Positions 1 to 9,071 of a stretch of 64,000 bases of DNA are shown piece by piece (within the stretch, counting starts at the first letter, position 1; each line of letters opens with the position of its first letter). Location: assembly GCF_001282115.1 (NCBI RefSeq), contig NZ_LJBR01000022.1:1-64000 (forward strand), in the 5' to 3' direction. Made by a program: the position numbers and the translations under genes. The notes under the pieces were generated by a model. That model was not told the DNA's origin and searched no databases. It worked only from the letters and a program-made list of their open reading frames with translations. This DNA comes from Streptomyces sp. NRRL B-24085 (GTDB lineage Bacteria > Actinomycetota > Actinomycetes > Streptomycetales > Streptomycetaceae).

Positions 1-324
1 GGACGCCGCCTGTGTGGGGGCGGTGAGAGGTGAACGCGCGGGTTCACATATGTGTGAAGGGGATGCATGCGTGAAAGGTCTGTTGGCTGGTGAACCTAAA
101 GGTCTACACCAAAGCCGTCAAGGGGTGTGACCGGAGAAGTCCGCCGAGGCTGTGCTGAGTTGAGAAGTTGTAGGCGAAGCGGGAGAAGCGGCGACAGCCG
201 GATCGGTCCGCACGACCAAGGGGTCCGCCGCCCGCGACTTTGGTCGACGACGCCGCTACCTCAGGACGACTGCGCGCACCGCCGGGCTGTCCCAGGGTGG
301 AACCTCTTCCAGCAAGGAGGCACC
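1..324. other. Non-coding leader upstream of the beta-helix gene
   Basis: No gene with convincing coding character is seen here. An open frame runs in from 127, but the good ribosome site just before 325 marks the real start. The stretch holds an inverted repeat at 43-58 (ttcaca, 4-nt spacer, tgtgaa) and a possible regulator site at 100-111. It most likely contains the promoter and leader of the downstream gene. Confidence 0.5.
100..111 (+). promoter_or_regulatory. Possible DasR-like (GntR family) site
   Basis: The 12-mer AGGTCTACACCA matches the palindromic DasR consensus TGGTCTAGACCA at 10 of 12 positions. DasR controls chitin and aminosugar genes and other secreted enzymes in Streptomyces. 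The site lies 213 bp upstream of a secreted beta-helix protein, which fits, but a single imperfect match is weak evidence. Confidence 0.3.
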
Positions 325-2319
325 ATGGCGATCTTCCCTACCCGGACCGGGCGGGGCACGGCGGCGCGGGCGACGGTGGCGATCGGACTCACGGTGGCGG
401 CGCTGACTTCACCGGCGGCGGCCTCACCTCCCACGGCGGCGGCCCCCACACAGTTGTACGTGGCCCCCTGGGGCAAGGACTCCTGGCCCGGCACCCTGGA
501 GCGCCCCTTCGTCACACCGGCACGTGCGCAACAGGCCGTACGCGCCCGAGTGCCGCGCATGACGTCGGACCTGGTGGTGAACCTGCGCGCGGGCACGTAC
601 CACCTCAAGGCGCCGCTGCGTCTGTCGGAGGCCGCGGGGGACTCCGGCCGGGGCGGACACCGGGTGATCTACCAGGCGTACGGGTACGGGACACCCCGGC
701 AGGAACAGGTGACCGTCAGCGGGGGCCGCCGGATCTCCGACTGGCGGCCGGACCGACGGCACAAGGGCTTGTGGCGCGCGGACGTGGGCCGGCTCGAGAC
801 CCGCCAGCTCTACGTCGAGGGCCGGCGTGCCGCGCGCCTCAGCCGCGAGGGCTCGGGCTTTGCGGGCACTCTGAAGGCGACCAGGACCGGTTACGTCACC
901 ACCAGCACTGCCCCCCGGACCTGGCAGCGTCCCGGCGACATCGAGTTCGTCTACCGGTCCGGCTACCTCGAAGGCCGCTGCGGAGTGGCGGGCGTCTCCG
1001 CGAGCGGCCGCCGGACCTCCGTCACCATGGACCAGCCGTGCTGGAACCTGGCCCGGACGCTGTACGGGGGCACGGAGTTGCTGGAAGCGCCGAACAGTGT
1101 GGAGAACTCTCCAAGTTTCGTACGCAAGCCCGGCAGCTGGTACCTCGACCGCTCCCGGCCCGGACACCACACCTTGCTCTACCTCCCGCGACCCGGGGAG
1201 GACATGCGCCGCGCCAAGGTGGTCGCCCCGGTCCTGGAGACCCTGCTCACCGGCACCGGCCGACCGGGCCGTCCCCTCCACGACATCGGCCTGCGCGGCC
1301 TCACCTTCGCGTACGCCACCTGGCTGGCGCCCAGTCGGCCCGCCGGGTTTCCCTCCGCATGGAGCATGTACCTGCGGCCCGGCAAGGGGGAGGACGCGAA
1401 GCTGCTCACGGTGCCGGGCACGGTGGCGTTCCGCACCGCCGAGCGGATCACCCTGGAGGGCAACCGGTTCACCCACCTGGGCGCCCAGGCGCTGGAGTTG
1501 TCCCGGAACAGCTCGCACAACGTCGTCGACGGCAACGTCATCACCGATGTCTCCGACGGCGGCATCCTGATGGGGGTGGTCCCGCCCGACGAGAAGGGAA
1601 CCAACCGCGGAAACCGGATCACCAACAACTGGATCCACCACATCGGCGCGGAGTACCACGCGGCCTCCGGCATCTGGGACACCGCCACCCAGCAGACCAC
1701 CATCGCGCACAACCAGGTCGATGACGTGCCCTACACCGGCATCCTCTCCGGGCCCGGCGACGACCTGCGCGGCATCATGCGCCGCAACCGCATCCTGGAC
1801 AACCGCGTCCTCGCGACCAACCAGCTCCTGGAGGACGGCGGCGGCATCTACCTGCGCGGCGAACAGGGCACCTCCTTCGACGACGGGGCCCTCATCAGGG
1901 GCAACGCGGTCACCGACAGCAAGCACGGCGACTGGAACGTCGGCATCTACACGGACGACAGCACCAACTGGGCCACCGTGGACGGCAACACGGTCTACGA
2001 CTACGTCGCCTCCATCGGCGGTTGCAGCGAGGAATGGGGCAACCGCCCCGTCCAGAACGTGCGCTACCGCGGCAACTTCTGGGACGACACCGTACCGGCG
2101 TGGGTCGCGCGACGGGACTACCCCGGCGCGTGGCCCCCGGCCGACGAGGAGAACCCGGAGGAGGGGTGCGGCAACCCCCACCGCCTCACCTTCGCCGACA
2201 ACACCCTGCTCCCTCCCCGCGACCCGGGCCCGGCCTGCACCACCCACACGGCCTGCGCCGCCGTCCTGACGAAGGCCGGCCCGCTTCCGTCCTACCGGGA
2301 GCGCCTGGGCATGCCGTGA
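325..2319 (+). CDS. Secreted right-handed beta-helix repeat protein
   Basis: 664 residues from an ATG preceded by AGGAGG at the right distance; the frame is open further upstream but lacks a comparable start signal. Residues 1-35 form a signal peptide (basic start, hydrophobic stretch, Ala-rich cleavage region), so the protein is exported. The segment after it (LYVAPWGKDSWPGTLERPF) is the typical entry of parallel beta-helix carbohydrate-active proteins (compare VAPxGxDxxPGT). The C-terminal half shows repeated short turns with N-G, N-R and D-G pairs (EGNRF, DGNVI, NRITNN, RGNAV, DGNTV), the coils of a right-handed beta-helix as in pectate-lyase-like and GH-type enzymes. Two Cys near residue 570 and others near the C terminus could form disulfides. 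Likely acts on an extracellular polysaccharide; substrate and catalytic residues cannot be assigned by eye. Ends in a strong hairpin. Confidence 0.8.
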   Translation: MAIFPTRTGRGTAARATVAIGLTVAALTSPAAASPPTAAAPTQLYVAPWGKDSWPGTLERPFVTPARAQQAVRARVPRMTSDLVVNLRAGTYHLKAPLRLSEAAGDSGRGGHRVIYQAYGYGTPRQEQVTVSGGRRISDWRPDRRHKGLWRADVGRLETRQLYVEGRRAARLSREGSGFAGTLKATRTGYVTTSTAPRTWQRPGDIEFVYRSGYLEGRCGVAGVSASGRRTSVTMDQPCWNLARTLYGGTELLEAPNSVENSPSFVRKPGSWYLDRSRPGHHTLLYLPRPGEDMRRAKVVAPVLETLLTGTGRPGRPLHDIGLRGLTFAYATWLAPSRPAGFPSAWSMYLRPGKGEDAKLLTVPGTVAFRTAERITLEGNRFTHLGAQALELSRNSSHNVVDGNVITDVSDGGILMGVVPPDEKGTNRGNRITNNWIHHIGAEYHAASGIWDTATQQTTIAHNQVDDVPYTGILSGPGDDLRGIMRRNRILDNRVLATNQLLEDGGGIYLRGEQGTSFDDGALIRGNAVTDSKHGDWNVGIYTDDSTNWATVDGNTVYDYVASIGGCSEEWGNRPVQNVRYRGNFWDDTVPAWVARRDYPGAWPPADEENPEEGCGNPHRLTFADNTLLPPRDPGPACTTHTACAAVLTKAGPLPSYRERLGMP

Positions 2320-2365
2320 CGGAACGGCACGGCGCAAAAGGCTCTTGGCCGTGCCGTTCCGTCAC
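2316..2365. terminator. Strong bidirectional hairpin terminator
   Basis: Perfect 18-bp inverted repeat (2316-2333 and 2348-2365) with a 14-nt loop, starting at the stop codon of the beta-helix gene and lying 20 bp before the stop of the convergent hydrolase gene. No U tract, as is usual in Streptomyces. Position and symmetry suit termination from both sides. Confidence 0.85.
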
Positions 2366-2385
2366 CGGTTGCGGAGCCCGCGCCG

Positions 2386-3849
2386 CTACGGCGCGATCCC
2401 GACTCCGTCGATCCGGCTCCAGGCCCTCTCCTGCTGGGTTGTCATGGCCGGCCACGTCAGTCCTCCCGGCCGGGGCGCGACGCGGGAGGCGTACGGGAGG
2501 GGGCGGAAGTCCGGGTCGTAGAGGCATCCCGTGCCGTAGGCGCGGTCGTAGAGGGCGCAGGAGGCCGCGACGGACCGGGGTGTGGGCTTCTTGCCCGTGC
2601 GTACCCAAGTGGCCAGCGCGGCGATGGAGTTGGCGTACTCGGCGTTGCTCAGTTCGCTGTGCTCGTGTTCCGTGGTGAAGGTCTGGACGAGGTTCTTCGC
2701 CCGGTGGGCGCCTTCCAGGGTGGCCCGGTAGGCGGCCTCGTGCTCGATGAAGGCGGTGGGATCGTCGGTGGCGTGCAGGGTGAGTACGGGGATGGAGACC
2801 CGGCCGGTGAGGTCGCTGTCGTAGGACAGGTCACGCTGGGCTGCGGGGTCCGCGGAGAAGCGTTCGACACCTGCGTTCAGGGCCTTGTCGTCATGTGAAC
2901 CGGAGTACCGGACGCCCGCGTTGCTGAAGGGGTTCCGGTCGCCGAGCCGGTTGTGCACGATGTCGCGGAAGGTGAACACGGAGAACCGCAGGTGTGATTC
3001 GAGGGTCCGCTCCGGGATACGTGTGACCGCGAGGATGTCGTCGAGGTTGCGCTGCTGAAGAGCGGTGCGTTCCTGGGGCGCCGACGCGTAGCCCGTGCAC
3101 TCCTGCAGGCGGGCCCGCAGGCCCGCGGTGGTCAGGGTGGAGGTGGGCCGCAGTCCCTGCCACAGCGGGTACTGCGGCTCGGTGGGACGGGGCAGGTTCT
3201 GGCAGTAGTACTGGTAGACCACGCGGAGGTCGACGCGGTAGTCGTACCCGCGTGAGCCGCCGCCCAGCACCCCGTTCGTGAGCAGGGCACCGTCGTAGGA
3301 GCCGTGTCGGCCGTACACCTCCACCACCTTGGCGGCGACGTTCCCGCCCCAGGACTGGCCGTGCACATAGGTGCGGCCGGGACGGCCGAACTCGCGCACG
3401 AAGAGTCTGCGCACGTTCTCCGTGTCGGCCGCAGCCATGCGGGTTCCGTAGCCCCCGCGACGGTAGGACGAGCCGGCCCAGGCGTATCCCTGATCCACCA
3501 TCACCGACCAGCGTTCCAGATCGCCGAGGCTCCGCTCGGGGTCGGAACTGTCGCCGAGGTCGGGACCGCCGTGGGCGTGCACGACGAGCGAACCGTTCCA
3601 CCGCTTGGGAACAGCGATCGCGTAGAAGGCACCGTTGGTGTCCTGGCCGGTGTAGCAGGTGGCCTTCTGTGCCAGGTCCGCCGGGCAGGAGACCGGCGCG
3701 GGAGCCGGTTGGGTGGCCGCGTGCGCCGGGCCGATGCCGCTGAGGGTTCCGGCGACGAGACCTGCGATGCTCGCGGTCAGCGTCACGGAGCGTCGTGCGC
3801 GGGACCGGAGGAGACGGGGGAGGAGGCGGGTCCGACCTGAGCGATTCAC
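2386..3849 (-). CDS. Secreted alpha/beta hydrolase (paralogue of the one at 33999-35453)
   Basis: 487 residues from a GTG with GGGAG seven bases upstream; an in-frame ATG six codons earlier (3867) has no ribosome site. A signal peptide covers about the first 45 residues (RRSVTL..., hydrophobic core, cleavage near AHA). The nucleophile elbow GQSWGG puts the catalytic Ser near residue 166. A conserved Asp in LTLHATDDP and a His in TEHEHSE complete a plausible triad. HAHGGP near residue 93 could supply the oxyanion hole. The protein is very similar along its whole length to the hydrolase ending catabolic module 2 (shared blocks SYRRGGYG, HGQSWGGNVAAKV, DLSYDSDLTGR, identical end GVGIAP). Esterase or peptidase activity is likely but the substrate is unknown. 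Divergent from the siderophore importer. Confidence 0.8.
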   Translation of the reverse strand: MNRSGRTRLLPRLLRSRARRSVTLTASIAGLVAGTLSGIGPAHAATQPAPAPVSCPADLAQKATCYTGQDTNGAFYAIAVPKRWNGSLVVHAHGGPDLGDSSDPERSLGDLERWSVMVDQGYAWAGSSYRRGGYGTRMAAADTENVRRLFVREFGRPGRTYVHGQSWGGNVAAKVVEVYGRHGSYDGALLTNGVLGGGSRGYDYRVDLRVVYQYYCQNLPRPTEPQYPLWQGLRPTSTLTTAGLRARLQECTGYASAPQERTALQQRNLDDILAVTRIPERTLESHLRFSVFTFRDIVHNRLGDRNPFSNAGVRYSGSHDDKALNAGVERFSADPAAQRDLSYDSDLTGRVSIPVLTLHATDDPTAFIEHEAAYRATLEGAHRAKNLVQTFTTEHEHSELSNAEYANSIAALATWVRTGKKPTPRSVAASCALYDRAYGTGCLYDPDFRPLPYASRVAPRPGGLTWPAMTTQQERAWSRIDGVGIAP

Positions 3850-4010
3850 AGCAGTGCTCCCGAACATCAGTGGCGCACCGTCGCGCCGAGCGGTGCGATG
3901 TTAGGAACGCGGGCGTCGCCGCACTACGAGTCGCGCGATTGTGTTCATACTGTCCGCGCCCTGAAGGCACGACATCTGACGGCAAGCACCCCACCAGGGA
4001 CATCCTTAAT

Positions 4011-4027
4011 AAGGTTAGGCTAACCTT
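4011..4027 (+). promoter_or_regulatory. Iron box (DmdR/IdeR operator)
   Basis: aaggttaggctaacctt is an 8+1+8 perfect palindrome matching the core of the DmdR/IdeR iron box (TTAGGTTAGGCTAACCTAA). It ends five bases before the GTG of the siderophore ATPase gene. Repression by the iron-loaded DtxR-family regulator is the expected mode. Confidence 0.9.
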
Positions 4028-4032
4028 CGTTT

Positions 4033-4881
4033 GTGAGTTCTGGTGAAGAGACAACCGAGCTGAGCGCGCGGGGCATGACCGTGGCCTACGACGGGACGGA
4101 CGTCGTCCACGACGCGGCCGTCACGCTCCGCCCAGGCGACGTGACCGCACTCGTCGGCCCCAACGGCAGCGGCAAGTCCACCCTGTTGCGCACACTCGCG
4201 CGCCTCCAGCGCGCCCGCACCGGCACGCTCACCCTGAACACCGATGCCGACGGCCCGGCCGACGGACTCGCCCTCAGCGCACGGGAGTTCGCGCGCCGCG
4301 TGGCACTGCTGACCCAGGGCAGGCCCACGCCCAGCGGGCTGACCGTGCGGGACATCGTGGAGTTCGGCCGCTACCCCTACCGCGGCCGCTGGGGCCGTGC
4401 GGACCCCGACGGCCCGGCGGCCGTGCGGCACGCGCTGGCCCTGACCGACGTCGAGGATCTCGCCGACCGGGGAGCCGAACACCTCTCGGGCGGCCAGCTC
4501 CAGCGCGTGTGGCTCGCGAGCTGCCTCGCCCAGGACACCGGCGTCCTCCTCCTCGACGAACCCACCACCTACCTCGACCTGCGCTACCAGGTCGAACTCC
4601 TCGACCTGATCCGCGACCTCGCCGACGACCACGGCATCGCCGTCGGCGTCGTCCTGCACGACCTCGACCAGGCGGCCGCAGTCGCCGACCGCGTCGCCCT
4701 GCTGCACGCCGGACGGATCGTCGCCGACGGCACACCCGCCGAGGTCCTGACCGCCGACCGCCTCAGCGACGTCTACGGCATCCGCGTCGACGTGGACACC
4801 GACCCCCTGACGGGCCGGCTGCGCACCCGCGCGGTCGGCCGCCACCACGCCCGCACCGAAAGGCTCAGTGCCACCTCATGA
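4033..4881 (+). CDS. Iron-siderophore ABC transporter, ATP-binding protein
   Basis: 282 residues, FecE/FepC/FhuC family. It energises uptake of ferric siderophores through the permease encoded two genes on. Visible are Walker A GPNGSGKST near residue 42, signature LSGGQ near 153, and Walker B VLLLDEP near 173 followed by the His-containing H-loop (VVLHDLDQ). The GTG start lies only five bases after the iron box, leaving no room for a ribosome site, so the message may be leaderless. An ATG at 4075 is an alternative but would cut the first beta strand (LSARGMTVAYDG). First gene of a three-gene operon; its stop overlaps the next start (ATGA). Expected to be iron-repressed. Confidence 0.93.
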   Translation: MSSGEETTELSARGMTVAYDGTDVVHDAAVTLRPGDVTALVGPNGSGKSTLLRTLARLQRARTGTLTLNTDADGPADGLALSAREFARRVALLTQGRPTPSGLTVRDIVEFGRYPYRGRWGRADPDGPAAVRHALALTDVEDLADRGAEHLSGGQLQRVWLASCLAQDTGVLLLDEPTTYLDLRYQVELLDLIRDLADDHGIAVGVVLHDLDQAAAVADRVALLHAGRIVADGTPAEVLTADRLSDVYGIRVDVDTDPLTGRLRTRAVGRHHARTERLSATS

Positions 4882-5846
4882 GACGCCCCCTGATCGCCCT
4901 CGCCGCGGCGTGCGCCGCCCTCGCCCTGGCCGGCTGCGGAACGACCGAACCCGCCGCGACGGACACCGAGCCCAGCACCCGGAGCATCACCCTCACCGAC
5001 GCCACGGGCGCCAAGGTGACGCTCGACGGGCCCGCCGAGAAGGTCGTGGCCACCGAGTGGGACGTCGTCGAGCACCTCGTATCGCTCGGTGTCGCCCCCG
5101 TGGGCGTCGCCGACGTCAAGGGCTACACCGCCTGGGACGCCTCCGCCCCGCTGACCGGCACGCCCAAGGACATCGGCACCCGCGGCGAGCCCAGCACGGA
5201 CACCATCGCCTCGCTCTCCCCGGACCTCATCGTCGCCACCACCGACCTGACGCCCGCCGTCGTCACACAGCTGCGGAAGATCGCCCCCGTCCTGGAGATC
5301 CAGTCCGCCGACGCCTCCGACCAGATCGGCCGGATGAAGCAGAACCTCGACCTCATCGCCGAGGCCACCGGCACCACCGACAAGGCCACGAAGGTGAAGC
5401 AGGGCTTCGACGCCAAGATCACCGAGGGGAGGAAGGCCCTCGCCGACGCCCGTCTCGCCGGACACGGGATCGCCTTCGCCGACGCCTACGTCGCCTCCAA
5501 CCAGGTCTCGATACGGCCGTACACCAGCGGCTCGTTGATCGGCGACGTCAACGAGGCGGTCGGCCTGAAGAACGCCTGGACCGTCAAGGGCGACGCGAAG
5601 TACGGGCTCGCCACCACCGACGTCGAGGGCCTCAGCGGACTCGGCGACGTGACCTTCGCCTACATCGGCAACGACAGCGAGAGCGACCCGTTCACGACCG
5701 ACCTCGCCAAGAACGCCGTGTGGAAGGGCCTGCCCTTCGTGAAGAAGGGTGACGTGCACCGACTGCCCGACGGCATCTGGATGTTCGGCGGCCCCACCTC
5801 CATGGAGGCGTACGTGGACGCCCTGGTCGCCGCCCTCACGAAGTAG
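4878..5846 (+). CDS. Iron-siderophore ABC transporter, substrate-binding lipoprotein
   Basis: 322 residues, FecB/FepB-type periplasmic-binding fold (PF01497). The start ATG overlaps the stop of the ATPase gene. The N terminus is a lipoprotein signal with lipobox LAGC around residue 19, anchoring the mature protein outside the membrane. Typical family features follow: a beta strand with DATGAKVTL, then the EKVVATEW segment, a central helix with regularly spaced Lys/Gln (DQIGRMKQNLDLIAEATG), and a C-terminal lobe ending with VDALVAALTK. The ligand cannot be told from sequence. Translationally coupled upstream and four bases from the permease gene downstream. Confidence 0.92.
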   Translation: MRRPLIALAAACAALALAGCGTTEPAATDTEPSTRSITLTDATGAKVTLDGPAEKVVATEWDVVEHLVSLGVAPVGVADVKGYTAWDASAPLTGTPKDIGTRGEPSTDTIASLSPDLIVATTDLTPAVVTQLRKIAPVLEIQSADASDQIGRMKQNLDLIAEATGTTDKATKVKQGFDAKITEGRKALADARLAGHGIAFADAYVASNQVSIRPYTSGSLIGDVNEAVGLKNAWTVKGDAKYGLATTDVEGLSGLGDVTFAYIGNDSESDPFTTDLAKNAVWKGLPFVKKGDVHRLPDGIWMFGGPTSMEAYVDALVAALTK

Positions 5847-5850
5847 CGCC

Positions 5851-7917
5851 ATGACCGTCACCGCACCCGCCGCCCCCGCCGGCTCACCGACCACCGCGGC
5901 CAGGACCGGCGCGAGCGCGGTGACGGCCGCGCTCGTCGCCCTGGTCGCCGTGCTCGCGATCCTCGACATCACCCAGGGCACGGCGGCCGTCGGCACCTCC
6001 GAGGTGTTCAAGGCGCTCACCGGGCGCGCCGAGCCCGGCGACGCCTCGGTCGTGATCGCCTCACGGCTCCCGAGGGCGGCCGCCGGCCTCCTGGTGGGCG
6101 CCGCGCTCGGGATGGCCGGTGCGGCCCTGCAGGCCGTCAGCCGCAACGCGCTCGCCGCGCCCGACACCCTGGCCGTGAACGCCGGTTCGTACCTGGCGCT
6201 GGGGCTGCTCTCCGTCACCGGCGTGTCCCTGCCGCTGCTCGCGTCCTCCGGTGTGGCGTTCGCCGGCGGCCTGGCCGCCGCGGCCGTGGTCCTGTCCCTG
6301 TCCGGTCTGGGCGCGGGCACCGTCCGCCTCGTCCTCGCGGGCAGCGCCCTCACCCTCGGACTGACCTCGCTCACCGAGGGCCTCCTGCTGCTGTTCCCGC
6401 AGGAGACCGACGGCCTCTACCAGTGGAGCCAGGGCAGCATCAGCCAGAACGGCTTCGACGGCGTCGTCCAGATGACCCCCGTCGCCGCGCTCGCCCTGCT
6501 CGGCCTGCTGCTGGTGGCCCGGCGGGTCGACGCCCTGGCCCTCGGCGACCAGGCGGCGCACGGTCTCGGCGTCCCCGTCCGGGCCACCCGGATCACGGTC
6601 GTGGCCCTCGCCGCTCTGCTCTCCGCCGCGGCCGTCACCCTCGCCGGCCCGGTCGGATTCGTCGGCCTGTGCGCCCCCGCCCTCCTACGACCGCTCGCGC
6701 GACGTGTCCGCCCACTGGTCCGTGTCCGGCTGGGGCTGCCCGTGGCCGGACTGCTCGGCGCCGCCCTGGTGCTCGGTGCGGACGTGCTGCTGCGCGCGAC
6801 GGTCTCCGCCGACGCAGCGGTCGCCGTGCCCACCGGCGTCGTCACCAGCCTCCTGGGCGCGCTCTTCCTCGTCGGCATGGCCCGACGGGTCCGCGACACG
6901 GCCACCGCGAGCGCGCCGGAACAGTTGCGGATCGTGGGCCGGGCCGCCTATCTGGCCACTCTCGCGGCCCTGCTCGCCGCCCTCCTCGCCGTGACGGTCG
7001 CGGGAGTGCTCCTCGGCGACACCAAGCTGCTGCTGGGGGACGTCGTCAACTGGGCACGCGGTACGGCCGTCCCGTCCGTCTCGTTCGTGCTGGACACCCG
7101 TGTGCCACGGGTCCTGGCGGCGCTGCTCGCCGGTGCCGCCCTCGCCCTGTCCGGCACCCTGGTCCAGGCCGTCACCCGCAACCCGCTCGCCGAACCGGGC
7201 ATCCTCGGCGTCTCCGGGGGCGCGGCGCTCGGCGCCGTCCTGCTCGTCACCACCGCGTCCTCGCCCGGCTCCTGGGCCGTGGCCTGCGCGGCGTTCGCGG
7301 GAGCCGCGGTCACCGCCTCGGTCGTCTTCGGCCTGGCCGCGCGCGGCGGGTTCGGGCACTACCGGCTGGTCCTCGTCGGCGTAGGGGTGTCCGCCGCCAC
7401 CAGCGCCCTCATCAGCCTGCTGATCGTACTGACGGACCCCTTCAACGCCACCAAGGCCCTGACCTGGCTGTCCGGTTCGACCTACGGCCGTACCCTGCCC
7501 GACGGCCTGCCCGTCGCCGGCGCCCTCGTGCTGGGCGTCGCCGTGGCCGCGGTCCGTCGCACCGAACTGGACCTGGTCTCCCTCGACGACACCACGCCCG
7601 CGCTCCTGGGCCTGCGCCCGGGCCCGGCCCGCCTCGGCTTCCTCGCCACCGCCGTACTGCTCAGCGCCACCGCGGTGGCCGCGGCGGGCACCATCTCCTT
7701 CGTCGGTCTGATCGCCCCCCACGCGGCCCGCGCCCTCGTCGGCCGCCGCCACGCCCGCGTCCTGCCGACGGCGACCCTCCTCGGCGCGACCCTCGTGTGC
7801 ACGGCCGACCTCCTCGGCCGCACTGTCATCGCGCCGGCCCAGCTCGGCGCCGGCCTGATGACAGCGCTCATCGGTACGCCGTACTTCCTGTACCTGCTGG
7901 TGCGGACGCGGCGCTGA
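5851..7917 (+). CDS. Fused double FecCD siderophore permease (FhuB-like)
   Basis: 688 residues, twice the length of a single FecCD permease. Two homologous halves each carry the family blocks: LPRAAAGLLVGAALGMAGA near residue 73 and VPRVLAALLAGAALALSG near 417, each followed by a Q-A-V-S/T-R-N-x-L-A sequence. Conserved GPVGFVGL and GTISFVGLIAPH segments occur in the cytoplasmic loops that contact the ATPase. About 20 membrane helices are expected. One polypeptide therefore replaces the usual permease heterodimer, as in FhuB. The ATG is four bases after the lipoprotein stop. Last gene of the iron-box operon. Confidence 0.93.
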   Translation: MTVTAPAAPAGSPTTAARTGASAVTAALVALVAVLAILDITQGTAAVGTSEVFKALTGRAEPGDASVVIASRLPRAAAGLLVGAALGMAGAALQAVSRNALAAPDTLAVNAGSYLALGLLSVTGVSLPLLASSGVAFAGGLAAAAVVLSLSGLGAGTVRLVLAGSALTLGLTSLTEGLLLLFPQETDGLYQWSQGSISQNGFDGVVQMTPVAALALLGLLLVARRVDALALGDQAAHGLGVPVRATRITVVALAALLSAAAVTLAGPVGFVGLCAPALLRPLARRVRPLVRVRLGLPVAGLLGAALVLGADVLLRATVSADAAVAVPTGVVTSLLGALFLVGMARRVRDTATASAPEQLRIVGRAAYLATLAALLAALLAVTVAGVLLGDTKLLLGDVVNWARGTAVPSVSFVLDTRVPRVLAALLAGAALALSGTLVQAVTRNPLAEPGILGVSGGAALGAVLLVTTASSPGSWAVACAAFAGAAVTASVVFGLAARGGFGHYRLVLVGVGVSAATSALISLLIVLTDPFNATKALTWLSGSTYGRTLPDGLPVAGALVLGVAVAAVRRTELDLVSLDDTTPALLGLRPGPARLGFLATAVLLSATAVAAAGTISFVGLIAPHAARALVGRRHARVLPTATLLGATLVCTADLLGRTVIAPAQLGAGLMTALIGTPYFLYLLVRTRR

Positions 7918-7965
7918 CGACAAGTGGGGTGCAACGAGTCGGACCGCGCTACGGCTCGTGTCCGC

Positions 7966-8613
7966 TCACACCCGCGAGGCCGCGAAGTCGGACAGCGAGG
8001 GCGGAGACGCGTGAGATGCGGTGAGGAGGGCGCCGTGCACGGCGGAGGACGCCGCCCGGGTGGCATAGCGGGCGGTGTCCGGGGGCCACACGTCACGCTC
8101 CTGGTGGATCAGGAGACCGACCGCGCCGTGCACGGCGGAGCACAGCAGTCTGGCGGTCTCGGTGGGACTCTCCACCGGTACTCCGGCGTCGACGCAGGCC
8201 GCGACCTTGTCCCGGAAGTAACGGAAACACGCGTCCGCGTTCTGGCGGCTGGCCTCGGTGGCCTCGCCGTCCATCACCAGCCGGTACTGGGAGGGATGGC
8301 GAAGCCCGAACGTGATGTAGGCGACGCAGGTCTCGTGGAGCGCCGTCACCGGGTCCTGAACCTCCCGGGACACGGCTTCCAGCTCGACGAACAGGGAACT
8401 CCACACCCGCAGGCACGTGGCGTGGACGAGTTCCCGCTTCGATGCGAAGTGGAGGTAGACGGCCGGCGGGGTGACGCGCGCGCTCGTCGCCACCGAGCGG
8501 ATCGTCAGGGCGTCGACGCCACCGGCCTCGAGCAGTTGGCCGGCGATGTCGAGCAACTGCTCGCGCAGCAGGCCGCCCTGGCCCTTGGCGGCACGAACAC
8601 GGGAACCGGTCAC
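7966..8613 (-). CDS. TetR-family transcriptional regulator
   Basis: 215 residues, GTG start. The N-terminal helix-turn-helix is typical (LTIRSVATSARVTPPAVYLHF, residues about 35-56, with the YLHF recognition-helix motif). The C-terminal part resembles the WHG-type ligand domain. It lies 28 bp downstream of a thioesterase gene on the same strand, so both are probably cotranscribed. A dyad upstream of the thioesterase (9072-9093) is a reasonable candidate operator. The ligand is unknown; the thioesterase partner hints at an acyl-CoA. Confidence 0.85.
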   Translation of the reverse strand: MTGSRVRAAKGQGGLLREQLLDIAGQLLEAGGVDALTIRSVATSARVTPPAVYLHFASKRELVHATCLRVWSSLFVELEAVSREVQDPVTALHETCVAYITFGLRHPSQYRLVMDGEATEASRQNADACFRYFRDKVAACVDAGVPVESPTETARLLCSAVHGAVGLLIHQERDVWPPDTARYATRAASSAVHGALLTASHASPPSLSDFAASRV

Positions 8614-8641
8614 AGGAAGAGGCCTTCGGGGAGGAACGACA

Positions 8642-9046
8642 TCAGGGTGTCTTCGTTCTGACGGAGGTGACCACCTGCGTCACCCGGGCGCACAGTTCGC
8701 CTTCGGCGTCGCGCACGTCGACCTCGATGACGGTGTTGCGGCCCACCCGCAGGGGCCGGGCTGTGGCGATGACGTCTGTGCGGGCCGGCCGAAGGAAGTG
8801 CGTGGTCGACTCCACGGTGGCCGGTGCGGCGCCCGCCGGACCGTTCAGGGCGGCGCACACGGCACCGCTCACATCGGCGAGTCCCATCAACGCGCCCCCA
8901 TGGAGGCCACCGCCCACCGTGGAGAGCGACAGATCGTGCGCCAGCGAGGCGCGAACGCCCTCTGCCGTCATCTCGTCGAACACGACTCCGAGGGTCTTGG
9001 CGTACGGCGCGAGCGCATAGACGTCTTCCGCTGCGAGTGTGGGCAC
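8642..9046 (-). CDS. PaaI-type hotdog-fold thioesterase
   Basis: 134 residues, the normal length for this family. The active-site loop and helix GGGLHGGALMGLADVSGA (about residues 44-61) is diagnostic, followed by ESTTHFLRPARTD and a final beta strand. Such enzymes hydrolyse acyl-CoA or aryl-CoA thioesters in the cytoplasm. It precedes the TetR gene and follows the MFS gene on the same strand after 46 bp that contain a dyad, so it probably starts its own transcript. Confidence 0.85.
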   Translation of the reverse strand: MPTLAAEDVYALAPYAKTLGVVFDEMTAEGVRASLAHDLSLSTVGGGLHGGALMGLADVSGAVCAALNGPAGAAPATVESTTHFLRPARTDVIATARPLRVGRNTVIEVDVRDAEGELCARVTQVVTSVRTKTP

Positions 9047-9071
9047 GGGCGGCTCCCATCTGAGTCAGGGA

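Noticed and set aside
424-2337. Long minus-strand ORF opposite the beta-helix gene
   Set aside because: It is an antisense shadow in high-GC DNA: no signal, no family motif, low-complexity Val/Gly/Asp composition, and it runs through the terminator hairpin.
4033-7917. A siderophore biosynthesis cluster around the importer
   Set aside because: Neighbouring genes are a hydrolase and a TetR/thioesterase pair; no NRPS, NIS synthetase or hydroxylase gene is present.
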